Shown here: positions 57,396-64,000 of the stretch, one piece after another
Numbering within the stretch: the first letter of the stretch is position 1
Layout of the letters: each line of letters starts with the position of its first letter
Position numbers and translations under genes: made by a program
Notes under the pieces: generated by a model
Database searches by the model: none
Told to the model about the DNA's origin: nothing
The model's input: the letters and a program-made list of their open reading frames with translations, nothing else
NCBI GenBank assembly: GCA_963734955.1
Contig: CAVTJO010000007.1
Location: forward strand, 310,001-374,000
Origin: UBA11986 sp963734955
GTDB lineage: Bacteria > Bacteroidota > Ignavibacteria > UBA10030 > UBA6906
DNA: 64,000 nt
Direction of reading: 5' to 3'

Positions 57396-58337
57396 TTAGT
57401 TTCCGTTTTTCAAAGTCTTCTGAGTCGTTTCAACGCGCTTCAGCCATGCTTCGCGCCACATCGGGTAGCTATTACGGGCGCACGCCCTGCGGCACAATCC
57501 TTCACAAGCAGTTCCTTCCAGCAAGACTGTGTTCTCGATATTACGCATCTTTCCCGTCGTTTCCAGAATGATGTTGTCGACTCGCTTAAGGACGCGGAAT
57601 TGTTTGCCAGCATGGCGAAGCATCTCATAGTCTATGAACAAGCCGCGATTCTTTCCATACTTGTCAATTGTGGCTGAAATCTCGTCTCTGGATCTTATCT
57701 CGACAAATTCCCCAGGTTGAAGATTGAGTGAAATTACAGGGGTTCTCGAGTTATCACCCGTCGCTGCGCCATACTCCCTCCCGCCCATGACCCTGCTAAT
57801 GCGGTTATATGTGCTTATGAAAAGCGCCCTAAGTACTTGTAGAGTTGTAAAGTTCCCAGAAACCACATCACGGACATACTGCTTCAAATCCCATCGACTT
57901 AGAGGCGTGGTTGCTGTCATAATGCTCGTTGATTGACAAGAATAAGCCTTGCCTCTTTCAGAAACCGAGCGATTTCCCTCGAGAGGTCTATTTGGAGCGT
58001 GGTGCAACTGGATGCTTTCAAGGCCTTCGACCTTTCTCAGCCATGCTTCCTTCCAGAAAATCAAACATGCCCTATCACAAGCGTCGTGGGAGTTGCCGTC
58101 GCAACGAATTTCTTCAAGGAAAACAGCATTCTCCATCTGTCGGAGAAGTGTGCTCTCTACGCACACTTTCTCTGCGCGACGGAATACCCTATATCGTTTG
58201 CCACAGTACTGCCACATCTCGTCCATGAACGGCAGGCCTTCGTAATTTCCTCTTTCGTCGAGCGTAGATCGAATTTCCTCCTTGCTCCGGATCTCTGCGA
58301 CATCGCCCGCTCTCAAATTCAGCAACTGATTGGTCAT
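57396..58337 (-). CDS. Uncharacterised protein with two copies of a cysteine-rich WxEAWL domain
   Basis: 313 residues from the second of two adjacent ATGs (AAGGA five bases upstream). Two homologous domains of about 95 residues flank a linker of about 100. Copy one reads GDVAEIRSKEEIRSTLDERG, LPFMDEMWQYCGKRYRVFRR, then CDGNSHDACDRACLIFWKEA and WLRKV. Copy two reads GEFVEIRSRDEISATIDKYG, CEGLCRRACARNSYPMWREA and WLKRV. Four cysteines in copy one and three in copy two could bind metal. I recall similar proteins of unknown function near glycan and secondary-metabolite clusters. The linker has ATTPLSRWDLKQYVRDVVSG. Cytoplasmic by lack of signal. Confidence 0.72.
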   Translation of the reverse strand: MTNQLLNLRAGDVAEIRSKEEIRSTLDERGNYEGLPFMDEMWQYCGKRYRVFRRAEKVCVESTLLRQMENAVFLEEIRCDGNSHDACDRACLIFWKEAWLRKVEGLESIQLHHAPNRPLEGNRSVSERGKAYSCQSTSIMTATTPLSRWDLKQYVRDVVSGNFTTLQVLRALFISTYNRISRVMGGREYGAATGDNSRTPVISLNLQPGEFVEIRSRDEISATIDKYGKNRGLFIDYEMLRHAGKQFRVLKRVDNIILETTGKMRNIENTVLLEGTACEGLCRRACARNSYPMWREAWLKRVETTQKTLKNGN

Positions 58338-58436
58338 CATTTTCCTTCTATTCCCTTTCTCCAGCCCATAGTTTCCTCTTTCGTTTTCATGGCCGAATGG
58401 TACTGAAGCGCCCCAAGAGACACTTCTGCGCACTCC

Positions 58437-59357
58437 CTATTCGCCTAGATAATTCGCCCAAAACGCTAAAGAGCCAAATGGATACATTTTCCGGCAAAAG
58501 CCTCTCCACCGCTTCCCTTGCAGCAGATAAAACCTTGCCAAGTAACCGTGGCATTGGAGTTTCTGTTGCCAGTGCAAGGGTTCGCGTTGGATACTCTTCA
58601 CAAAGTCAATTGTTCTTTGCAGCGTGGGTAGCGAAGGACGATCCTTCTTTGAAGTGTCATGCCATTCTGCGAACGCGTTCTCAGTCCTGCAGACAACTGT
58701 AGAAATTTCCGGATGAAAGCGCTTGTAGAAAAGGTATGCAGGGATTTCAAAGAACTCACCCTTCAAGACAAGTTGAGCAAGCAGAACCTTGTCGGAGGAA
58801 TGGTAGCTCCCGATCAATGAGGTCTCCTCGAGAGCATTCCTCCTGATTAAGCCAAACAAGGCATTGCAATTGTACTCATACACTCGCAAGAGGAAGTCGC
58901 GGAACCGTCTCGACGGATCTTTGCTGCGAAAGGCGAAATTATCGTCATAGTAATCAATAATGTTTCCATCCTGATCGATATTAATCGTCTTTGAATGGCA
59001 AAGGACCACAGTCGGATTCCTCTCAAGTATTTCGAAACACCGCTCCAATGTTTTTGGGGCAACAAGATCATCATACGCTGCCCATCTGAAGTAGTCTCCC
59101 ACCGAAAGTTCGTAAACACGATTGAAGTTCTTCGCACCTCCCACGTTTGTGGCATTTCGGTAGTAGCGAATGCGTCGGTCTCTCTTTGCATAGAGTCTGC
59201 ATATTTCCTCTGTGCCGTCTGACGAAGCATTATCGGAAATAATCAACTCAAAATCAGAGAAAGTTTGCCTGAGAATTGCGTCAATTGCCTGCTGAAGATA
59301 TTTTTCACCGTTGAACACCGGCAAGCCAACACTAATTCGGGGTGACCGATTTGCCAT
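58437..59357 (-). CDS. Family 2 glycosyltransferase
   Basis: 306 residues, GT-A fold. ISVGLPVFNGEKYLQQAIDA opens the nucleotide-binding half, SDNASSDGTEEIC supplies the UDP-contact Asp, and YFRWAAYDDLVAP contains the DxD-like metal site (Asp-Asp). Soluble, probably membrane-associated. Transfers one sugar to the growing surface glycan; donor and acceptor unknown. It lies 15 bases after the next upstream gene (GT4), so the two are co-transcribed. Confidence 0.9.
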   Translation of the reverse strand: MANRSPRISVGLPVFNGEKYLQQAIDAILRQTFSDFELIISDNASSDGTEEICRLYAKRDRRIRYYRNATNVGGAKNFNRVYELSVGDYFRWAAYDDLVAPKTLERCFEILERNPTVVLCHSKTINIDQDGNIIDYYDDNFAFRSKDPSRRFRDFLLRVYEYNCNALFGLIRRNALEETSLIGSYHSSDKVLLAQLVLKGEFFEIPAYLFYKRFHPEISTVVCRTENAFAEWHDTSKKDRPSLPTLQRTIDFVKSIQREPLHWQQKLQCHGYLARFYLLQGKRWRGFCRKMYPFGSLAFWANYLGE

Positions 59358-59372
59358 CTTGGGAGTCCGCTT

Positions 59373-60512
59373 TTACAGTTCTTTGTTGCCGTTCGACATT
59401 GCGAATTTTGTCATGTTGCATAGGATGGTTGAGACAGCTCTTTCCACGTTGTACTCAGATTCAGCCTTCTTCCTCCCTCGATGTCCCATCGAAACCCGCA
59501 GAGGGCCGTTGTCTCTGAGAACTCGGAGTTTCTCAGCCAGGGCTTTGACGCTTCCGACAGAAACAACAAATCCAGTATCGCCGTTTTCGACAATTTCCGC
59601 CACACCTCCGACCTCAGTCGAGATTACTGGCAATTGCATTGCCATAGCCTCACAGATTGCCAGACTTGAGCAGTCTGCTCTTGTCGGAATAACAAAAACA
59701 TCTGCTTTGCGATACAGGGCGCGGAGTTGATCACTATTGGGATCGATATTGGCGTACACTCTGACGTTGTTGCTTTGTGACCCCTGGAAATCCCTGGTGA
59801 CGATGTGAAAGTCGCAGCGTTCGAAGTCAGGCAGCGAGGCGACCTCCAGAAGTAGATCCCCGCCCTTTCTCACGAAGTCACCCCCGACAAACAGAATTTG
59901 GAAGGATTGGGTCGCATCCTCCTCCAAGCCTCGATTCTTATCACTCTGCCAGAATTCGAGATCAATGCCTGGATGAAGTATTTGGATATTCTCTTCATCT
60001 ATGGCGTAGTCAGTAACCAAGGATCTCTTTACCCAGTCTGACCACGGCATGAGCAATGCAGATCGGGCGTAGACGTTGCGGGTTGCTTTCTGCTTCAGGT
60101 ACTCAATTGGATATCTTGGTGATGATGGAGAGCTTGTCTTGTACCACGAGCTATACCCGTCAAGCAATCGGGGAGTCGCGTCCAGCGACATGATCGTGGG
60201 AACTCTCTTCATGAAGCTGGACAAGAAATAAGCTGGTGTAATGTGATTGATGAATGCAGCGTCAAATCTCGCCCGATTTCGCTCCAGCTTACGGATCCTC
60301 GATCGTGCTACCATCGCATTCTTGAGTGAATCGTTCACGGAAACAGGTGGCATATTTGCACAGAGCTCGGGCGGCGACAGTTCGATGGGTAAAAAAGTGA
60401 ATTCCGCGTCGTTTCTTCTGCCAAGAGCGGAACGCAGATTCTCGAAAAACACTGCGTTCCCAGAATATAATGCGCTCACAAACAGAAAGTGGTATCTATG
60501 AGATTCTTTCAT
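59373..60512 (-). CDS. Family 4 (GT-B) glycosyltransferase
   Basis: 379 residues. N-terminal acceptor domain, then a C-terminal donor-binding domain with QILFVGGDFVRKGGDLLLEV (conserved Gly/Lys), YRKADVFVIPTRADCSSLAI, and CEAMAMQLPVISTEVGGVAE, the E-x7-E motif region of retaining GT4 enzymes. Frame intact, ATG start. Probably adds a hexose to the lipid-linked glycan made by this cluster. The 590 bases upstream have no clear gene. Confidence 0.92.
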   Translation of the reverse strand: MKESHRYHFLFVSALYSGNAVFFENLRSALGRRNDAEFTFLPIELSPPELCANMPPVSVNDSLKNAMVARSRIRKLERNRARFDAAFINHITPAYFLSSFMKRVPTIMSLDATPRLLDGYSSWYKTSSPSSPRYPIEYLKQKATRNVYARSALLMPWSDWVKRSLVTDYAIDEENIQILHPGIDLEFWQSDKNRGLEEDATQSFQILFVGGDFVRKGGDLLLEVASLPDFERCDFHIVTRDFQGSQSNNVRVYANIDPNSDQLRALYRKADVFVIPTRADCSSLAICEAMAMQLPVISTEVGGVAEIVENGDTGFVVSVGSVKALAEKLRVLRDNGPLRVSMGHRGRKKAESEYNVERAVSTILCNMTKFAMSNGNKEL

Positions 60513-61102
60513 AGGATCAATATTTTCTGTTAGTCCAGAGTGTCAGAACCGGCAAAAAAACGCGGTTTGGCTCCCCCGTCACCCACCAGACGTTGCCAGT
60601 TATACAAACCAACCACGATGTCACAATTTTGAATATCCAGTTGAACGTTGGAGTGGGTGAAACCCGCCATCAACGTACATCAAATCTCCAAATGTTTTGG
60701 TGACACTTCTCACTCGGGTTCGCACAATGCTGCCCAAGATGTGGGCAAGAGCTTATGTCGTTCGCTTCTTTGCTTGGGAGCTCTCCTATGCCGTCAGATT
60801 CATCTCGACGAACAGGTTTCGCCCAACAATCACATGTTCTTGAAACCTTAAGTAAGAAAGGTCCCCCAGTACAACATCGCTGTGCACTGCTTTCCGTTTT
60901 ACGCAGCCCAAGGGACTAACGCAGAAGCATCCGTAGGATCGGATGAAAGTCCGCCTCTTACCTTGTGTCCGACGGAACCAATGCCAGCTCACCCTATCGC
61001 GGTAGAGTCTTCGGTGAAAACAGCAAACTATCAAAAAGGGTGAATCGAATATCTCTAGTCTCGTCAACGATGACTGCCATTTGAAGATTTTTCCTCATGA
61101 TA
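60513..61102 (-). other. Unassigned 590-base gap, possibly a degraded gene
   Basis: Between two minus-strand glycan genes that are otherwise tightly packed. A 93-codon minus-strand frame (60786-61067) and fragments after it (LMYVDGGFHPLQRSTGYSKL, ending at 60642) could be pieces of one damaged gene, but I recognise no family. No promoter was convincing. Confidence 0.3.
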
Positions 61103-61876
61103 TCAATTCTTTATACGCACAACCTTCTTCACTTTCCAGAGTGCCCAATCAACCAAACGTGCCAGTCCTGAGAGCTTATATCTGAGATAAACTCCGTTCG
61201 AGTGATTGGCGACAGTGGTTCGCCGAATCTCGAACAAATCAGACGAAAGCCCCAATGGGCCGGTGTAGGCCGCAAACCCATATTGATACCCCACGCGTTT
61301 TGCAGCTTCCTTTACTCGCTCGTCGACATCGCCGTAAGGGTATGCAACTGCCACACATGGCTGGCGTAAGACACTCTCCAAACCAGCCCTTCCCTTTTGA
61401 AGTTCCTCCAGAAGTTCCCGATTGCTAAGGCCCGGCAGAGAACGATGAGAAAAAGAATGCGCACCAAACTGAATGCCCATCTCGCTCATTAGTTGGATGT
61501 GATGTGGTTCAAAGAGTCTCGCGTTACCCAACTGATCAGGAGGGTCCCACCAGTTGGCCTTCCGGCTGAAGTCCGTGACAACAAAGATGACAGCCGTGAA
61601 ACCAAATTCCTGCATCACCGGGAGAGCATTTTCGAGCACGTCCAGATAGCCATCATCGAACGTGATTATGATTGGCTCTTTCTTTCCATGGTCATCAATC
61701 GACGATGCGACCAACAAGTCGCTCATACTCGGCGTATAAAACCCGTGTTGAGCAAGGAATTCCATCTGCCGATGAAAGGTGCTTCGCGAAACAACAAATC
61801 GTGATTCTACGGGTTCAATGTCTGCACACACACGGTGGTAAAGAAGTATCGGAATATTCTTCTTCACAGGAGTCAT
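61103..61876 (-). CDS. NodB-type polysaccharide deacetylase
   Basis: 257 residues. The opening PILLYHRVCAD is typical of this class. Motif 1 is ITFDDGYLDV (catalytic and metal Asp), motif 2 is FGAHSFSHRSL (the His-x3-His metal site), and AYPYGDVDERVKEAA is motif 3. No signal peptide or membrane helix, so it may act on a lipid-linked or nascent glycan at the cytoplasmic face, or be exported by other means. It lies 7 bases after the membrane glycosyltransferase gene. Confidence 0.9.
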   Translation of the reverse strand: MTPVKKNIPILLYHRVCADIEPVESRFVVSRSTFHRQMEFLAQHGFYTPSMSDLLVASSIDDHGKKEPIIITFDDGYLDVLENALPVMQEFGFTAVIFVVTDFSRKANWWDPPDQLGNARLFEPHHIQLMSEMGIQFGAHSFSHRSLPGLSNRELLEELQKGRAGLESVLRQPCVAVAYPYGDVDERVKEAAKRVGYQYGFAAYTGPLGLSSDLFEIRRTTVANHSNGVYLRYKLSGLARLVDWALWKVKKVVRIKN

Positions 61877-61883
61877 CCACTTC

Positions 61884-63107
61884 CTATCGATTTCTCAACG
61901 AATCATGCGAAGCCGAGGGTTCCCGAGTTGTCCGAACCCACTCGCCTGTCTCGCCCCGTCGCGACAACTTTAGATATAGCATTGCTTTCCAGGCGATAAA
62001 CCGGGGGAGAGAGAGGAGAGCTTTGTAAAGGAACCTATCTGCGCGGGACGCGTAAAGACCAATTAACATATGAAGAAGCCCGAAAACAAGCACACAAGTC
62101 CACATACCTGCAAAAGAAAACATCGCCCCATCACCTGCAATATAGAGGCCCCATGTGAAAAGGAAGATCCCAAGCACAATTGCCATCAGATTGATGAGTG
62201 GTGGAGTGACCAGATCAATAAACGAATCCAGGGATTTGAAGGAACCATGAAGCAGGGCATTTTTGATGAGCGCAGGGGCGTACTGTTTTATTACCGGGAG
62301 TCTTCCTCGTTCCCATCTTGCGCGCTGGCTTTCGGCGAGTTTCGGGTTCAAAGGCATTGTAGCCAGTACACTTGCTTCAGGCGCGAAAGCAACAGGGATC
62401 CCGTGTAGCAACAAGTATAATCCGAATTCAAGGTCCTCCGTACGAGTATATGCCTGCCATGGATAGGAACGCAAAACCTCTGCGGCAAAGCACATGCCGT
62501 TTCCCCTTAAGCCAACAGTACATCCAATCACTGTCCGCCCAAGAGGGCGGGCATAATTATAGAGCATAAACCCCAACCGTGTCAGCTCCGAACTCCAGGC
62601 GCCCTGGTTTGGCCTTACAAGATCGGCGGCCTGGATGACTCTGTCTCCACCATCGAGGCGGGAGTTCATCACGGTGAGAAAGTTTGTCGAAACTGTGCTG
62701 TCCGCATCCACTACAACCAGGGCATCGTACTTTGCCGGATCCAATAATAGCATGTCAAAGCACCACCGGAGTGCATGTCCTTTTCCCCGCAGCTCATTGT
62801 TCGTCCGTTCGACAACAATGGCACCTGAGTCCCTCGCAACAGTTGCAGTCAGATCTGTACAATTGTCCGCAATGACCATGACATCAAATTTTTCACGCGG
62901 GTAGTTCAGGGCCAGGATACTCTTGATTGTCGGCCCGAGTGTGGATTCTTCGTTATGTGCTGGAACAATGACAGCGAATTGGCGGGTACAAGCCGCTTCC
63001 AACACTTCAGGTGTCCGGGCAAACGCCGCGAGTACTGACAACAGGAACAGGTAGAACACCATGAGCCCGATTGTTACCAACAGGAGAATCTGCAAAGCGA
63101 GAATCAT
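61884..63107 (-). CDS. Membrane family 2 glycosyltransferase
   Basis: 407 residues from ATG 63107; a TTG at 63131 would overlap the preceding gene. One N-terminal helix (LALQILLLVTIGLMVFYLFL), a GT-A domain with AVIVPAHNEESTLGPTIKSI, VIADNCTDLTA, DALVVVDADSTVS (DxD), TRTEDLEFGLYLL and RARWERGR (a Q/RxxRW-like motif), then three or four C-terminal helices. The layout is that of processive or polyprenyl-linked membrane transferases (IcaA/cellulose-synthase-like). It is 7 bases after the prenyltransferase gene. Confidence 0.9.
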   Translation of the reverse strand: MILALQILLLVTIGLMVFYLFLLSVLAAFARTPEVLEAACTRQFAVIVPAHNEESTLGPTIKSILALNYPREKFDVMVIADNCTDLTATVARDSGAIVVERTNNELRGKGHALRWCFDMLLLDPAKYDALVVVDADSTVSTNFLTVMNSRLDGGDRVIQAADLVRPNQGAWSSELTRLGFMLYNYARPLGRTVIGCTVGLRGNGMCFAAEVLRSYPWQAYTRTEDLEFGLYLLLHGIPVAFAPEASVLATMPLNPKLAESQRARWERGRLPVIKQYAPALIKNALLHGSFKSLDSFIDLVTPPLINLMAIVLGIFLFTWGLYIAGDGAMFSFAGMWTCVLVFGLLHMLIGLYASRADRFLYKALLSLPRFIAWKAMLYLKLSRRGETGEWVRTTREPSASHDSLRNR

Positions 63108-63114
63108 GGGATTC

Positions 63115-64000
63115 TTAAAACCTCCCACCAAGGTAGATCAAGCCTACGCATGTGAGGACCCATAGTAAGGTGACCATGATAATCGGAATATCCGATGTTA
63201 CCGCCTTTGTGGGATTTTCTGTTGAATCTGTCATGTGTATAAGGAACAAATAGCGAAAAATTCCGTACGTGACGAACACCGTTGTGTATATCATCTTCTC
63301 GGTTCCGAATACTTCGATGGTTCGCGGAGCGACTGTATAGAGCGCATAGGATATGACAGTCCCGGCCGCCGCAATGGTCAGCATTTGGTCGACGAAACTG
63401 ACACTATAGCTGATCAAAACCTTTCGTTCGGCCCTGGAACTCATCTGATGAACGAGCAAGAGTTCGCCTCTCCTCTTTGCAAAGCCAAGAAACAGTGAAA
63501 GAAAGAGGGTGCAGAGGACGATCCAACTTGAGACTTGTACGTTGATGGCAAACGCGCCCCCCAAAACTCTCAACATGAATCCTGCCGCTATAATGAACAC
63601 GTCCAACAATACTATTTCCTTTAGCTTCATGGAGTACAACAGGTTCATAATAAAATATGCTGCGAGCACCAGTTGGAACCGTTGGCTGCTTTGTAGCGCA
63701 ATGACTATTGATGCCATGAGTAGTATTCCCAAGAGGACATGCGCTTGTGTTCGATTGATCGTCCCGGCTGCCAACGGTCGATTCCGCTTCAGGGGATGGG
63801 CACGGTCTGATTCAACGTCGGCCGTATCGTTGATAATGTAGATACTGCTTGCTGTGAGGCAAAATGCAATCGATGCCTTCAGTGTCATGAGGAGCGGGCC
63901 TGCATCAAACAGTTCTCTTGAGAATACAAGCGGAGCAAAGACGAACGCATTCTTGATCCACTCTTTGGGGCGCATGAGATACAACACGTTCAGAAGAACC
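63115..64000 (-). CDS. UbiA-family prenyltransferase, decaprenyl-phosphate phosphoribosyltransferase-like (partial)
   Basis: At least 290 residues with eight or more hydrophobic helices. RPKEWIKNAFVFAPLVFS near the start is characteristic of decaprenylphosphoryl-5-phosphoribose synthases. IYIINDTADVESDRAHPLKR gives the Asp-rich NDxxDxxxD site for PRPP and metal. A second region, LLDVFIIAAGFMLRVLGGAF, matches the family. The product would be a lipid-linked pentose donor for surface glycan. The frame is open to the window edge. A GTG at 63987 is possible but the true start probably lies just outside. Confidence 0.85.
   Translation of the reverse strand, partial: VLLNVLYLMRPKEWIKNAFVFAPLVFSRELFDAGPLLMTLKASIAFCLTASSIYIINDTADVESDRAHPLKRNRPLAAGTINRTQAHVLLGILLMASIVIALQSSQRFQLVLAAYFIMNLLYSMKLKEIVLLDVFIIAAGFMLRVLGGAFAINVQVSSWIVLCTLFLSLFLGFAKRRGELLLVHQMSSRAERKVLISYSVSFVDQMLTIAAAGTVISYALYTVAPRTIEVFGTEKMIYTTVFVTYGIFRYLFLIHMTDSTENPTKAVTSDIPIIMVTLLWVLTCVGLIYLGGRF

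Overview
The window looks like a chromosomal segment of a Gram-negative member of the Bacteroidota/Chlorobiota (FCB) group, most likely an Ignavibacteria- or Kapabacteria-like lineage. This is inferred from four things: an lpxC-fabZ fusion, a type B sdhCAB operon with a single membrane subunit, type IX secretion (T9SS) C-terminal sorting domains of the NYPNPFNPTT type, and a 16S gene I can read but not place precisely. Base composition is moderate. Promoters seen by eye have the form TTGAnn-17-TAnnnT, and several starts carry a clear Shine-Dalgarno, so expression signals do not look like those of Bacteroides proper.

Layout. 1-6.7 kb (minus strand): a relic of a T9SS sorting domain, sdhCAB, then an ybaB-recR-lipoprotein-lipoprotein-ftsX run. 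6.8-18.1 kb (plus): an envelope/core-metabolism operon, uppS-bamA-skp-skp-lpxD-lpxC/fabZ-lpxA-lipM-panB-surE-pfkA. 18.2-23.96 kb: one complete rRNA operon (16S, tRNA-Ile, tRNA-Ala, 23S, 5S) with promoter, two boxA-like sites and a terminator. 24.1-31.9 kb: a decayed TonB-dependent receptor, four tandem LamG-like lipoproteins, a propeller-sensor histidine kinase and a NarL-type regulator. 32-40.2 kb: a T9SS-secreted BNR-repeat protein, an S9-like hydrolase, a degenerate sigma-54-activator-like protein, clpC and a rhodanese. 40.3-51 kb: a GT-C-like membrane protein, a divergent deacetylase, an 11-bp tandem repeat, a PIG-L deacetylase, and two apiosidase-like glycoside hydrolases sharing a 1500-bp identical core. 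51-64 kb (minus): a polysaccharide/deoxysugar cluster (nucleotidyltransferase, two SDRs, C-methyltransferase, 3,5-epimerase, DUF4910-like protein, three glycosyltransferases, NodB deacetylase, UbiA-type prenyltransferase).

How the parts work together. The 6.8-18 kb operon supplies the outer-membrane machinery (undecaprenyl phosphate, BamA, Skp chaperones, lipid A first steps). The accessory right half makes surface glycans and secretes large surface proteins through T9SS. The LamG array sits directly upstream of, and probably co-transcribed with, a propeller kinase, which suggests a surface-sensing module; this is the strongest candidate for an undescribed system.

Quality caveat. Five genes carry eight single-base frameshifts in total, and all eight are +1 (one extra base). 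That one-sided pattern points to consensus errors as much as to real gene decay, so those genes are annotated as interrupted but probably full-length.
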